The translations under genes were made by a program, and so were the position numbers. Positions 34,163 to 44,520 of a DNA stretch of 64,000 bases are shown piece after piece. Source of the stretch: Acidovorax_G lacteus (GTDB lineage Bacteria; Pseudomonadota; Gammaproteobacteria; Burkholderiales; Burkholderiaceae_C); the NCBI RefSeq assembly GCF_039540375.1, contig NZ_BAABEX010000011.1, positions 130,651-194,650 on the forward strand, in the 5' to 3' direction. Each line of letters opens with the position of its first letter. Within the stretch, counting starts at the first letter, position 1. The notes beneath the pieces were generated by a model. That model worked only from the letters and a program-made list of their open reading frames with translations. It had not been told where the DNA came from and searched no databases.

Positions 34163-34891
34163 ATGACCTCCTTCACCCGCACCGGCGGCCGCGCCGCCGA
34201 CCAGTTGCGCTCCGTGCGCATCACCCGCCGCTACACCATGCACGCCGAAGGCTCGGTGCTGATCGAGTTCGGCAACACCCAGGTGCTGTGCACCGCCTCG
34301 GTCGAAGAGCGCGTGCCACCGCACAAGCGCGGCAGCGGCGAAGGCTGGGTCACGGCCGAGTACGGCATGCTGCCCCGGGCTACGCACACCCGCAGCGACC
34401 GCGAAGCGGCCAAGGGCAAGCAGAGCGGTCGCACACAGGAGATCCAGCGCCTGATCGGCCGCAGCCTGCGCGCCGTGTTCGACCTGAAGTTGCTGGGCGA
34501 GCGCACGATCCAGCTCGACTGCGACGTGCTCCAGGCCGACGGCGGCACGCGCACCGCAGCCATCACCGGCGCCTGGGTGGCTGTGCAGGACGCCGTGAAC
34601 CACCTGCTTGCCAGCGGCAAGATCACCCAGTCGCCGCTGCTGCAGCCGGTGGCCGCTGTGTCGGTGGGCATCGTGCAGGGCATGCCGCTGCTCGATCTGG
34701 AATACGTGGAAGACGTGGACTGCGACACCGACATGAACGTGGTCATGACCGGTGCCGGACACTATGTGGAAGTGCAGGGCACGGCCGAAGGCGTGGCCTT
34801 TACCCGCGCCGAGATGGACCGCCTGCTGGCCCTGGCCGAAAAGGGCATTGCCGAGCTGGTGGCGCTTCAGCAGCAGGCCTTGCACGCTTGA
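34163..34891 (+). CDS. rph: ribonuclease PH
   Basis: Phosphorolytic 3'-5' exoribonuclease for tRNA 3'-end maturation. 242 residues: RAADQLRSVRITRRYT, EGSVLIEFGNTQVLCTASVEE, GWVTAEYGMLPRATHTR, and EIQRLIGRSLRAV with the phosphate-binding Arg. The ATG at 34163 gives the family N-terminus. It is 178 nt after the phosphatase, and its 3' end abuts a family-1 palindrome. Confidence 0.97.
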   Translation: MTSFTRTGGRAADQLRSVRITRRYTMHAEGSVLIEFGNTQVLCTASVEERVPPHKRGSGEGWVTAEYGMLPRATHTRSDREAAKGKQSGRTQEIQRLIGRSLRAVFDLKLLGERTIQLDCDVLQADGGTRTAAITGAWVAVQDAVNHLLASGKITQSPLLQPVAAVSVGIVQGMPLLDLEYVEDVDCDTDMNVVMTGAGHYVEVQGTAEGVAFTRAEMDRLLALAEKGIAELVALQQQALHA

Positions 34892-34892
34892 T

Positions 34893-34945
34893 GCTATCAA
34901 AATGTGAGCTGCTCGTGCTTATAAAATAAGCACGACCGGTCGTTT
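34893..34945. repeat. dispersed palindrome family 1, copy D (right arm decayed)
   Basis: Starts at the rph stop. Left flank GCTATCAAAATGTGAGCTGC, then TCGTGCTTATAAAATAAGCACGA. The outer right arm has changed to CCGGTCG. Confidence 0.75.
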
Positions 34946-35054
34946 TGACTGGTATTGGCGCAGCGGCCACGGTGCCCCCGTGACACGTCCTCTCAGCCGC
35001 GGCCGGGCGCAGGCGCTGTGGGTGGGCCCAGCGCCGCGCTGGCAGAACGCTTTT

Positions 35055-35102
35055 GCTATCTAAACGATAGCTGCTCGTGCTTGATTGGCAAGCACGAGCA
35101 GC
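35055..35102. repeat. dispersed palindrome family 1, copy E (perfect)
   Basis: 14-bp perfect arms GCTGCTCGTGCTTG / CAAGCACGAGCAGC (35070-35102) with the loop ATTGG, preceded by GCTATCTAAACGATA. It ends 10 nt before the rdgB start codon. Confidence 0.85.
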
Positions 35103-35112
35103 CCAAAACACC

Positions 35113-35715
35113 ATGAAGAAAATCGTCCTTGCATCCAACAACCGCGGCAAGCTGGCCGAGTTGCAGGCCATGCTCGCGCCGCTGTCGGTCGAACTGGTGC
35201 GCCAGGCCGACCTGGGCGTGGGCGAAGCCGAGGAGCCGTTCCGCACCTTTGTGGAAAACGCCCTGGCCAAAGCCCGCTTCGCCGCGCGCCACACCGGCCT
35301 GCCCGCGCTGGCCGACGACGCCGGTCTGTGTGTGGACGCCTTTGGCGGCCTGCCCGGGGTGGACACGGCCTACTACGCCACGCAGTTTGGCTACCCCAAG
35401 GGCGACGACACCAACGTGCAGGCGCTGCTGGAGCAGATGCAGGGCATCGACCAGCGCCGCGCGGCCATGGTCAGCACCCTGGTGGCCGTACGCAGCCCCG
35501 AAGACCCCGAGCCGCTGATTGCCGTGGGTCGCGTGGTGGGCGAGATCGCACGCGAGCGCCGGGGCCACAACGGCTTTGGCTTCGATCCGATCATGTTCAT
35601 CCCCGAATTCGGCCAGACCTTTGCCGAATTGCCGGTGGAGGTCAAGAACGCGCACAGCCACCGCGGCCGCGCCGCGCGGCAGATGCTCGAGCTGATGCGC
35701 GAGCGCTGGTTTTGA
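35113..35715 (+). CDS. rdgB: XTP/dITP diphosphatase (RdgB/HAM1 family)
   Basis: Hydrolyses non-canonical purine NTPs such as dITP and XTP. 200 residues: MKKIVLASNNRGKLAELQ, TFVENALAKARFAARHTGLPALADDAGLCVDA, and GFGFDPIMFIPEFGQT. There is no ribosome binding site visible before the ATG; the region just upstream is a perfect stem-loop (copy E). The stop is 15 nt before hemW. Confidence 0.96.
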   Translation: MKKIVLASNNRGKLAELQAMLAPLSVELVRQADLGVGEAEEPFRTFVENALAKARFAARHTGLPALADDAGLCVDAFGGLPGVDTAYYATQFGYPKGDDTNVQALLEQMQGIDQRRAAMVSTLVAVRSPEDPEPLIAVGRVVGEIARERRGHNGFGFDPIMFIPEFGQTFAELPVEVKNAHSHRGRAARQMLELMRERWF

Positions 35716-35730
35716 CCGGAAGCCCTCGCC

Positions 35731-36975
35731 ATGCACATTCCCATTCAGCCCGCCGGGGCCGACGAGCAGGCCGCTGCGCCGCGCGACCCGGTGCAGGCCA
35801 TGCGCGGCGGCACGCTGCAACTGCCCGCGCTGCCGCCGCTGTCGCTGTACGTGCACCTGCCCTGGTGCCTGCGCAAGTGCCCGTACTGCGACTTCAATTC
35901 GCACGAAGCCCGGCAGGCCGACGGCGCATTGCCTGAGGCCCGCTACATCGCCGCGCTGATGGCCGACCTGGAGGCCGCGCTGCCGTTGGTGTGGGGCCGC
36001 ACGGTGCACAGCATCTTCATTGGCGGCGGCACGCCCAGCCTGTTTGCTCCGGCGTCCATCGACGCCTTGCTCTCGGGCGTGCGCGCGCGCCTGCGCCTCG
36101 AATCGGACTGCGAGATCACGCTGGAAGCCAACCCGGGCACCTTTGAGCGCGACCGGTTTCGCGCCTACCGCGCGGCGGGCGTCACGCGCCTGTCGGTGGG
36201 CGTGCAGAGCTTTGACGACGCCGCCCTGCAGGCCCTGGGCCGCGTGCACGACCGCGCCCAGGCCATTGCCGCGGTGCAAGAGGCCGCCGCCGCCTTCGAC
36301 ACCTTCAACCTCGACCTGATGTACGCCCTGCCCGGGCAAACGCTGGCGGGGCTGGACGCCGACCTGGACACCGCGCTCGCGCTGGCGCCGCCGCATTTGT
36401 CGGTGTACCACCTCACGATCGAGCCCAACACCTACTTCGCCAAGTACCCGCCCACGCTGCCCGAGGACGACCTGGCCTACGCCATGCTCGACCGCATCAC
36501 CGAGCGCACCGGGGCGGCGGGGCTGGCGCGCTATGAGGTCTCAGCCTACGCCCGGCCGGGGCATGGCTGCTTTCACAACACCAATTACTGGCAGTTTGGC
36601 GACTACCTCGGCATCGGTGCGGGCGCGCACAGCAAGCTCAGCTTTGCCCACCGCATCGTGCGGCAGGTGCGCTTTCGCGATCCGCAGCGCTACATGGAGC
36701 AGGCCCTGGCCGGCCAGGCCGTGGCGCAAGACGCCGACGTGCGCCGCGCCGACCTGCCGTTCGAATTCATGCTCAACGCGCTGCGCCTGCGCAGCGGCTT
36801 TGCGCTGCAGGACTACAGCGCGCGCACCGGGCTGCCGCTGTCCACCATTGCGGCAGGGCTGGACGAGGCCGAGCGCAAGGGGCTGATCGAGCGCGATCTG
36901 CTGCACGTACGCCCCACCGAGCGGGGGTTTGACTTCCTGAGCGATCTGCAGGCGCTGTTTCTGGCCGACGACTGA
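35731..36975 (+). CDS. hemW: radical SAM heme chaperone HemW
   Basis: Coproporphyrinogen III oxidase-like heme chaperone. 414 residues. The radical SAM motif CLRKCPYCDF (CxxxCxxC) lies near residue 48. Other family features are IFIGGGTPSLF, RLSVGVQSFDDAALQALGR, and the HemN-C-type tail (FEFMLNALRLRSGF, GFDFLSDLQALFL). HemW lacks HemN's oxidase-specific residues in most bacteria. Probably cotranscribed with rdgB. Confidence 0.95.
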   Translation: MHIPIQPAGADEQAAAPRDPVQAMRGGTLQLPALPPLSLYVHLPWCLRKCPYCDFNSHEARQADGALPEARYIAALMADLEAALPLVWGRTVHSIFIGGGTPSLFAPASIDALLSGVRARLRLESDCEITLEANPGTFERDRFRAYRAAGVTRLSVGVQSFDDAALQALGRVHDRAQAIAAVQEAAAAFDTFNLDLMYALPGQTLAGLDADLDTALALAPPHLSVYHLTIEPNTYFAKYPPTLPEDDLAYAMLDRITERTGAAGLARYEVSAYARPGHGCFHNTNYWQFGDYLGIGAGAHSKLSFAHRIVRQVRFRDPQRYMEQALAGQAVAQDADVRRADLPFEFMLNALRLRSGFALQDYSARTGLPLSTIAAGLDEAERKGLIERDLLHVRPTERGFDFLSDLQALFLADD

Positions 36976-37020
36976 GGCAGCGCGGCCAGGCCGCCAGCGT
37001 GGTGGTGCCGGCAGGGTGCG

Positions 37021-37368
37021 TCAACCGCAGCGCACGGCCACGATGCGACCGGCGGCATCCACCTCCAGATTCACGCGCTCGGCGATGAACTCCTTGGTGA
37101 TCATCTGCCCCGGCCGCAGGATGCGGGCCATGCGCGCACCGGCGCGCACGCGCACGGCCTCGGTCACGCTGGCGGTGGCCATCTGGCCCGCAAAACCGGC
37201 CAGCCCTTGCGCATTGCACAGGCCGCCGGGCGGTGCGCCGGTGCTGTTGGCCGGGTAGTCCGGCGCTGCCGGGGGCTGGGCGCAGGCCGACAGCAGCAGG
37301 CCCAGTGCGAGCAGGGGGGCGAGGCGCGGGCGACGGTGGCCGCGGGCGGGGGCGGTACAGGCGTTCAT
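37021..37368 (-). CDS. I78-family peptidase inhibitor, lipoprotein
   Basis: 115-residue lipoprotein. The signal peptide ends ALGLLLSAC (lipidation Cys), and the mature domain includes CNAQGLAGFAGQMATASVTEA, RILRPGQMITKEF and RVNLEVDAAGRIVAVRCG. This matches the small I78 inhibitors of serine peptidases (potato inhibitor I-like), with one disulfide. It likely protects the periplasm from exogenous proteases. The ATG at 37368 is favoured over an upstream Met at 37425. Confidence 0.8.
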   Translation of the reverse strand: MNACTAPARGHRRPRLAPLLALGLLLSACAQPPAAPDYPANSTGAPPGGLCNAQGLAGFAGQMATASVTEAVRVRAGARMARILRPGQMITKEFIAERVNLEVDAAGRIVAVRCG

Positions 37369-37579
37369 GCCCCGCACGATACGCGAGCACAGCGCTGCTG
37401 CGTGTGACCGTGCGTAACCCGCCACTGTTCCATTTGGCGCAACAGTGCGTTGCGGTCATCGGCGCTTGAAACCCCTGCCAAGGGCCTCAACTCGCTAGTC
37501 CCTGGCCGTGCGGGCTGCGGCGCATGCTGCGCAGCACCTGCTTCCACGGCTGTTGTTTTACCCGCACTGAATACCGACC

Positions 37580-38215
37580 ATGGACCTGCACCAACGCCTG
37601 CAATGGCGCTACGCCACCAAGAAGATGGACCCCGCCCGCAAGGTGCCTGAGGCCGCCATCGACCGCATCGTCGAAGCCGCCCGCCTTGCGCCCACCTCCA
37701 GCGGCCTGCAGCCGTTCGAGATCATCGTGGTCACCAACGCCGAGGTGCGCGAGCGCATCCGCGCGATTGCCTGGAACCAGGCCCAGGTCACCGAAGGCTC
37801 GCACCTGCTGGTGTTTGCCGCGTGGGACCACTACACGCCCGAACGCATCAACCACATGTTCGACCTGACGAACGAAGTGCGCGGCTTCCGCAACGAAGGC
37901 TGGGAAAACTACCGCCAGATGCTGCTGAACAGCTACCCGCAGCGCACGCCGGAGGTGAACTTCCAGCACGCCGCACGCCAGGCCTACATCGGCCTGTCGG
38001 CCGCGCTGATCGCCGCGGCGTACGAAGAAGTGGACGCCACGCCCATGGAAGGCTTTGACCCCGAAGCACTCGACGGCATCCTCGACCTGCGCGCCCGCGG
38101 CCTGCGCAGCGTGGCCATCCTGCCGGTGGGCTACCGCCAGGCCGAAGGCGACTGGCTGGTGAACCTGCCCAAGGTGCGCCGTCCCAAGGAGCAATTCGTC
38201 TCGCGCGTGGACTGA
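37580..38215 (+). CDS. NAD(P)H-dependent nitroreductase family protein (NfsB-like)
   Basis: FMN-dependent oxidoreductase of 211 residues. MDLHQRLQWRYATKKMDPARKV and VEAARLAPTSSGLQPFEIIVV are typical of the NfsB/YfkO branch, and the FMN contact RSVAILPVGYR is near residue 170. The physiological substrate is unknown. Monocistronic by position. Confidence 0.88.
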   Translation: MDLHQRLQWRYATKKMDPARKVPEAAIDRIVEAARLAPTSSGLQPFEIIVVTNAEVRERIRAIAWNQAQVTEGSHLLVFAAWDHYTPERINHMFDLTNEVRGFRNEGWENYRQMLLNSYPQRTPEVNFQHAARQAYIGLSAALIAAAYEEVDATPMEGFDPEALDGILDLRARGLRSVAILPVGYRQAEGDWLVNLPKVRRPKEQFVSRVD

Positions 38216-38230
38216 TACAGACACGCGAGG

Positions 38231-38251
38231 CCAGGGGCGCAATGCCCCTGG
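38231..38251. other. stem-loop after nitroreductase gene
   Basis: CCAGGGGC-GCAAT-GCCCCTGG, an 8-bp perfect stem 15 nt after the stop, with no T-run. Possible 3'-end stabiliser. Confidence 0.4.
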
Positions 38252-38405
38252 TGGTGGGCCATGAATCGCGTGGCACCTCTGCACGGAAGTTCTACGGGCG
38301 ACCGGAAGGAGCGTGACCACACGGCCGCGGCTTCTTGTGAAGGGCCTGCGCCGTGAAGCGGCAGTGGCGCTGCCGCCACCGATGGCATGTCACATCCCGT
38401 ACCAA

Positions 38406-38432
38406 CAAAAACGCCCGCAGCAGGCGGGCGTT
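38406..38432 (-). terminator. rho-independent terminator of tRNA-Ser
   Basis: On the minus strand AACGCCCGC / GCGGGCGTT forms a 9-bp stem followed by five T, 11 nt after the tRNA. Confidence 0.85.
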
Positions 38433-38443
38433 GGCTCAAAGGC

Positions 38444-38531
38444 TGGCGGAAGCGGTGAGATTCGAACTCACGAACGGTTGCCCGTTGCCGGTTTTCAAGA
38501 CCGGTGCAATCGACCACTCTGCCACGCTTCC
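38444..38531 (-). tRNA. tRNA-Ser (anticodon TGA)
   Basis: 88 nt with encoded CCA and a long variable arm typical of class II tRNA. The acceptor GGAAGCG pairs with CGCTTCC, and the anticodon loop CTTGAAA presents TGA. It lies just after ureG on the same strand, followed by its own terminator. Confidence 0.97.
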
Positions 38532-38585
38532 GGGTCTGTGGGCCGCTGCGCGCTGGGGGCGGGCGGCCGTTGCAAGGCTCGCATT

Positions 38586-39254
38586 CTAGCGGGCCGGGGC
38601 CGCGGTCTCGCGGGGGGTGAGCATGCCGCGCTCTTCGATGAACGCGATCACGCCGTCCAGCCCGTCCTGCGTCTTGAGGTTGGTCATCACAAAGGGCTTG
38701 GTGCCGCGCATGCGCAGGGTGTCGCTGCGCATGATGTCGAGGTTGGCGCCCACATGCGGGGCCAGGTCGGTCTTGTTGATGACGAACAGGTCGCTCTTGG
38801 TGATGCCGGGGCCGCCCTTGCGGGGGATCTTCTCGCCCGCCGCCACGTCGATCACGTACACGGTGAGGTCGCTGAGCTCGGGGCTGAAGGTGGCGGCCAG
38901 GTTGTCGCCGCCGCTTTCGACGAACACCACGTCGGCGTCCGGGAAGGCTTCGAGCATGCGGTCGATGGCTTCGAGGTTGATCGAGCAGTCTTCGCGGATG
39001 GCCGTGTGCGGGCAGCCACCCGTCTCAACCCCCAGGATGCGCTCGGGCGGCAGCGCGCCGCTGATGGTGAGCAGGCGCTGGTCTTCCTTGGTGTAGATGT
39101 CGTTGGTGATGGCCACGAGGTCGTAGCGCTCGCGCATGGCCTTGCAGAGCATCTCGAGCAGCGTGGTTTTGCCCGAGCCCACGGGGCCGCCGATGCCCAC
39201 GCGCAGCGGGGGCAGCTTCTTGGTGCGTTGGGGAATGTGGTGCAGGGTGCTCAT
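38586..39254 (-). CDS. ureG: urease accessory GTPase UreG
   Basis: GTP-dependent nickel-insertion chaperone of urease, 222 residues. P-loop GPVGSGKTTL, switch region ILGVETGGCPHTAIREDCS (with the nickel-binding CPH), and NKTDLAPHVGA as the guanine-specificity motif. The ATG overlaps the ureF stop as ATGA. Last gene of the urease operon. Confidence 0.97.
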   Translation of the reverse strand: MSTLHHIPQRTKKLPPLRVGIGGPVGSGKTTLLEMLCKAMRERYDLVAITNDIYTKEDQRLLTISGALPPERILGVETGGCPHTAIREDCSINLEAIDRMLEAFPDADVVFVESGGDNLAATFSPELSDLTVYVIDVAAGEKIPRKGGPGITKSDLFVINKTDLAPHVGANLDIMRSDTLRMRGTKPFVMTNLKTQDGLDGVIAFIEERGMLTPRETAAPAR

Positions 39255-39943
39255 GATCGGAACAGGCGGGAGTATTGGGTTTCGTGGCGGGCCGACAGGA
39301 TGGCCAGCATGGGGGTGAAGGCTTGGCGGGCCGCATCGGGCTGCGCCAGGGCGTGGTCGGTGGCGGTGGGAATGGCAGCGGCGAGCCGGGCCAGCACCCG
39401 CTGGCCCGCGCTTTGCCCCAGGCGCATGGATTTGAGCGCGGCCTGCACCATGTTCTCGGCCCAGGCAAAGGCGTAGGCCAGCACCACGTCGCGCACGGCC
39501 GCACCGGCATACGCGCCGGCCAGGCCAAAAGCGATAGGGTAGGTGGGCGGCAGGCTGTGCAGCAGCGCAATGTGGGCGCTGCGCGTGGCATCGTGCGCAT
39601 GCAGATTGCGTAGCCATTCGGCCAGCGAGCGGCCCATCTGCACCGATTGCAGGCGCAGCTCGGCCGTCTCGCGCGTTTGCAGCACCCAGTCGTTGAGTGC
39701 GCGCACGCGCGCCGCATCGCCCACTTGCCAGGCCTGCACGCTGTGGGCCAGGGCGGGCATGTCGCTGCGGGCCTGGGTGAGGTGCAATTGGTCGAGCACC
39801 CAGGCCGCGAGCGTGGCTTCGTCCTGCACCTGGCCATGTTCGATGGCGGCTTCGAGCCCTTCGGAATACGAGAACCCGCCCACCGGCAGCGCAGGCGATG
39901 CGAGCCAGAGCAACTGCAGCAGGCTGTGGGGCGCAGGTGTCAT
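39251..39943 (-). CDS. ureF: urease accessory protein UreF
   Basis: UreF gates UreG activity in the UreD(H)-F-G complex during nickel loading. 230 residues: LLQLLWLASPALPVGGFSYSEGLEAAIE and the C-terminal RLGQSAGQRVLARLA. The ATG at 39943 was chosen; the frame continues through the UreE His tail but this is a shadow. It overlaps ureG by 4 bases. UreD, its usual partner, is not in the window. Confidence 0.95.
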   Translation of the reverse strand: MTPAPHSLLQLLWLASPALPVGGFSYSEGLEAAIEHGQVQDEATLAAWVLDQLHLTQARSDMPALAHSVQAWQVGDAARVRALNDWVLQTRETAELRLQSVQMGRSLAEWLRNLHAHDATRSAHIALLHSLPPTYPIAFGLAGAYAGAAVRDVVLAYAFAWAENMVQAALKSMRLGQSAGQRVLARLAAAIPTATDHALAQPDAARQAFTPMLAILSARHETQYSRLFRS

Positions 39944-39965
39944 GGGCGGTGCGGGGCGCAAGCGC

Positions 39966-40625
39966 TCAGTGCGAATCGTGGTGATGGTGGCCGTGGTGGT
40001 GACCGTGCCCGCAGCCGGGGCCATGCACATGCGCGGTGCCGGTGTCGGCCGCGTGCGTGTGTTCGTGTCCGCATCCGGGGCCGTGCACATGGTCGTGCGG
40101 ATGGCTGTGTGCGTGGTCGTGGCTGTGGTCATGGCCGTGTGCAGGGGCGGAGCCATGCGAATGCCCGTGCCCCTGGCCGTAGGCTCCGCCTTCAGGCTCG
40201 AAGGCCAGCCGGTCTTCGGTCACGGTGAGGTGCATGGCGCGCAGCATGTCGGCCAGCACGTGGTCGGGTTCGATCTTGAGGTGGTCGGGCTGCAGTTCGA
40301 TGGGCACATGGCGGTTGCCCAGGTGGTAGGCGGCGCGCACCAGGTCGAACGGGCTGCCGTGCGTGCGGCAGTAGGTGATGTGCAGCACCGGCTGCGGCGC
40401 GGCCACCACGCGCAGCAGCGAGCCGTCTTCGGCCACCAGCACGTCGCCGCCGCGCACCACGGTGCCGCGCGGCAGAAACACGCCCAGCGCACGGCCCGTC
40501 GAGTCGGTGGCCGAAAAGCGGCTTTTCTGGCGCACGTCCCAGTCCAGCTCCAGCGTGGCCGCACGCTTGAGCAGCACAGGGGCCAGGCCCTGGCCCTGGG
40601 GGAGAAGTTTTGAGACCTGAATCAT
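39966..40625 (-). CDS. ureE: urease accessory protein UreE with long His-rich tail
   Basis: Nickel metallochaperone. The N-terminal UreE domain (MIQVSKLLPQGQGL..., LTLEWDVRQKSRF-like LELDWDVRQKSRFSATDSTGRALGVFLPRG) precedes the metal-binding domain containing CRTHGSPFDLVRAAYHLGNRHVPIEL. The tail (residues about 150-219) holds 27 His in 70 residues and two VHGPGCGH units, suggesting high nickel storage. The ATG at 40625 fits the family. It lies downstream of the GNAT gene. Confidence 0.95.
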   Translation of the reverse strand: MIQVSKLLPQGQGLAPVLLKRAATLELDWDVRQKSRFSATDSTGRALGVFLPRGTVVRGGDVLVAEDGSLLRVVAAPQPVLHITYCRTHGSPFDLVRAAYHLGNRHVPIELQPDHLKIEPDHVLADMLRAMHLTVTEDRLAFEPEGGAYGQGHGHSHGSAPAHGHDHSHDHAHSHPHDHVHGPGCGHEHTHAADTGTAHVHGPGCGHGHHHGHHHHDSH

Positions 40626-40692
40626 GGCAAGGTAAAGAGGCAAAGCGCCGCCGCGGCGGCAAGGCCTGCATTGTGGACGGGTGCTGGCGCCT

Positions 40693-41190
40693 TCATAGCG
40701 TGCGGGTCATGTAGCGGCTGTGCGGATCGGGCCGGTAGTCGCCAAACGGGGCGCAGTCGGCAAAGCCATAGCGCAGGTAAAGCTGGTGCGCCGGGGCAAA
40801 GAAGGCTTGCGTGCCGGTTTCCAGGCTGATGCGTGTGTAGCCCAGGTCCACGGCCTGGCCCAGCAGGTGTTCGAGCAGCGCGCGCGCCACGCCCTGGCCG
40901 CGCAGGGCGGCGGCGGTGCGCATGGATTTGAGCTCGGCGTGGTCGGTATCCAGGTGCTTGAGCGCCGCCGTGCCCGCGAGCTGGCCCGGGGCGGCCGCTT
41001 GCGCGTCGGCTGTCCAGGCCGTCCAGAAGCGGATGTCGGGCTGGCGCAGCCGCACCATGTCGAGCGCGTGCACGCTCTCGGGCGGCGAGGTGGCATGCAT
41101 GTCGCGCAGGTGCTCGTGCATGAAGGCCTCGATGCGCGCGTCCTGCAGGTCGTCTTGCCGGATGTGCAGGGCCAGGGGCGCAGCAGCCAT
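40693..41190 (-). CDS. GNAT family N-acetyltransferase inserted in urease operon
   Basis: 165-residue acetyltransferase. The acetyl-CoA loop RGQGVARALLEHLLGQA is in motif A, followed by ISLETGTQAFFAPAHQLYLRYGFADC. It starts 3 nt after the ureC stop, so it is probably translated with ureC and belongs to the operon. Acyl acceptor unknown; a role in urease is unsupported beyond location. Confidence 0.9.
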   Translation of the reverse strand: MAAAPLALHIRQDDLQDARIEAFMHEHLRDMHATSPPESVHALDMVRLRQPDIRFWTAWTADAQAAAPGQLAGTAALKHLDTDHAELKSMRTAAALRGQGVARALLEHLLGQAVDLGYTRISLETGTQAFFAPAHQLYLRYGFADCAPFGDYRPDPHSRYMTRTL

Positions 41191-41193
41191 CGC

Positions 41194-42912
<1,719 letters not shown>

Positions 42913-42935
42913 GGTGGGCCGCTCCGAAGCTGAAT

Positions 42936-42983
42936 GCTATTATTTTGATAGCTGCTCGTGCTTGATAAACAAGCACGAGCAGC
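42936..42983. repeat. dispersed palindrome family 1, copy F, between ureB and ureC
   Basis: 14-bp perfect arms GCTGCTCGTGCTTG / CAAGCACGAGCAGC (42951-42983) with the loop ATAAA, preceded by GCTATTATTTTGATA. It occupies the ureB-ureC intercistronic gap. Confidence 0.85.
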
Positions 42984-43019
42984 CGATTTGGCTGGGAATG
43001 TGAAAAGGGGTCTATCGCC

Positions 43020-43325
43020 TCACAGCGGCCCCTGCACCTTGCCCTGAAAGCCGATCACCACGCGGTCGCCCGCGTAGTCCACCAGCTCCACCGTGCGCTG
43101 CTGGCCGGGCTCGAAGCGCACGGCCGTGCCCGAGGCAATGTTCAGCCGCATGCCGCGCGCGGCGGCGCGGTCAAAGCCCAGCGCGTCGTTGGTTTCGGCA
43201 AAGTGGTAGTGCGAGCCCACTTGGATGGGCCGGTCGCCCGTGTTGCGCACCACCAGGGTCAGGGTACGGCGGCCGGTGTTGAGCGGGTGCTCGCCGGGCT
43301 CGGTCAGCAGTTCTCCGGGGATCAT
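43020..43325 (-). CDS. ureB: urease subunit beta
   Basis: 101-residue structural subunit. It begins MIPGELLTEPGEHPLNTGRRTLTLVVRNTGDRPIQVGSHYHFAETN and includes ARGMRLNIASGTAVRFEPGQ, the family core. It lies 24 nt after ureJ. Confidence 0.97.
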   Translation of the reverse strand: MIPGELLTEPGEHPLNTGRRTLTLVVRNTGDRPIQVGSHYHFAETNDALGFDRAAARGMRLNIASGTAVRFEPGQQRTVELVDYAGDRVVIGFQGKVQGPL

Positions 43326-43349
43326 GGCGTGCCTCCGTACAGCAGGGCC

Positions 43350-43961
43350 TCAGGCCAGTGCGGGCCACAATGCGATGCCGCCCAGCAGCGACACGGCACC
43401 GCCGGCCAGGCGCGGGGCCCACACATGGCGGCGCAGCGGCCAGCCGGCCAGCAAACCCGCGGCGTGCAGGGCCAGCGTGGCCAGCAGCATGCCCGTCAGG
43501 GTGGCGGCGGCCTGGGCCGCTGGCAGCTCTGCGCCGTGGGCCAGCCCGTGGAACACCGCAAACGACCCGGCCACCAGCGCAGTCACGGCCCGCGGCAGCG
43601 CAAGCCGCGTGGCCACCAGCAGGCCCGTGACCAGCAGCGACACGGCAATCATGGGCTCTACGCCGGGCAGATCCAGTCCGCGCCAGCCCAGCACCGCGCC
43701 GCCCAGCAGCAGCGCCGCAAACCATGCGGGGCTCCAGAGCGCACGGGCCGGGGCCTGCGGACCGGCGGGCACGCTCAGTGCGCTCCACAGGCCAATGGCC
43801 ACCATGGCCGCCAGGTGGTCCAGGCCGGTGAGCGGGTGCAACAAGCCGGCCACAAAGCCGCCGTGGTCGTGGCCCGGTGCGCCGGTATGGGCGCTGGCCG
43901 CCGAAGACAGGGCCAGGGCCGCACAGGCCAGCAGGGCATGGGAGGGTCGGATCAGGCGCAT
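43350..43961 (-). CDS. ureJ: HupE/UreJ family nickel permease
   Basis: 203-residue membrane protein with a signal-like N-terminus (LLACAALALSSAASAHTG) and about six membrane helices. The His-containing motif HTGAPGHDHGGFVAGLLHPLTGLDHLAAM is characteristic of nickel or cobalt transport in this family. The ATG at 43961 has GGAG five bases upstream; an overlapping GTG at 43967 is less likely. It is in the urease operon between ureA and ureB. Confidence 0.9.
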   Translation of the reverse strand: MRLIRPSHALLACAALALSSAASAHTGAPGHDHGGFVAGLLHPLTGLDHLAAMVAIGLWSALSVPAGPQAPARALWSPAWFAALLLGGAVLGWRGLDLPGVEPMIAVSLLVTGLLVATRLALPRAVTALVAGSFAVFHGLAHGAELPAAQAAATLTGMLLATLALHAAGLLAGWPLRRHVWAPRLAGGAVSLLGGIALWPALA

Positions 43962-44001
43962 GGGCACTCCAGGAAAAAAACGGGTCAGGGTCGGTCAGAG
44001 G

Positions 44002-44304
44002 TCAGACGATGGGCTGGTGCACGGTCACAAGCTTGGTGCCATCGGGGAAGGTGGCCTCGACCTGGATGTCGGGAATCATCTCGGGCACGCCGTCCATCAC
44101 TTCGGCACGGGTCAGCACGGCGCGGCCTTCGCTCATGAGCTGTGCCACGGTTTTGCCATCGCGCGCGCCCTCCATCACGGCGGCGCTGATCAGCGCCACG
44201 GCTTCGGGGTAGTTGAGCTTGAGGCCCCGGGCCTTGCGCCGCTCGGCCAGCAGGGCGGCGGTGAAGATCAGCAGCTTGTCTTTTTCGCGAGGTGTCAGTT
44301 CCAT
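44002..44304 (-). CDS. ureA: urease subunit gamma
   Basis: 100-residue structural subunit, first gene of the urease operon. It begins MELTPREKDKLLIFTAALLAERR and ends with DIQVEATFPDGTKLVTVHQPIV. The ribosome binding site is weak (GAACGAAT). ureD, commonly adjacent, is absent; the region upstream is occupied by a divergent sensor-kinase gene. Confidence 0.97.
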   Translation of the reverse strand: MELTPREKDKLLIFTAALLAERRKARGLKLNYPEAVALISAAVMEGARDGKTVAQLMSEGRAVLTRAEVMDGVPEMIPDIQVEATFPDGTKLVTVHQPIV

Positions 44305-44344
44305 ATTCGTTCGCTTCGCTCACGGCTGGGGTCACAAGCCCGCG

Positions 44345-44363
44345 CGACCGGCAGTGCCGGTCG
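44345..44363. promoter_or_regulatory. 19-bp palindrome between divergent ureA and sensor gene
   Basis: CGACCGGCA-G-TGCCGGTCG has 9-bp perfect arms and lies 41 nt from the ureA start. It could be an operator for a dimeric regulator controlling ureA or both genes. Confidence 0.4.
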
Positions 44364-44520
44364 AACGCGGGGAGTCCATTCCATCGTCGTTCCACTCCGG
44401 TCCCGGGGGCAAGCCCGCAAAACACGCAACGCAAGGTTCAACGCACGACGCTGTTGGAGGCCATCGTACGCAGCAAGGGCCATGCCCGTCCATACGGCAA
44501 GCGGCGTATCGGCCCTGGCG

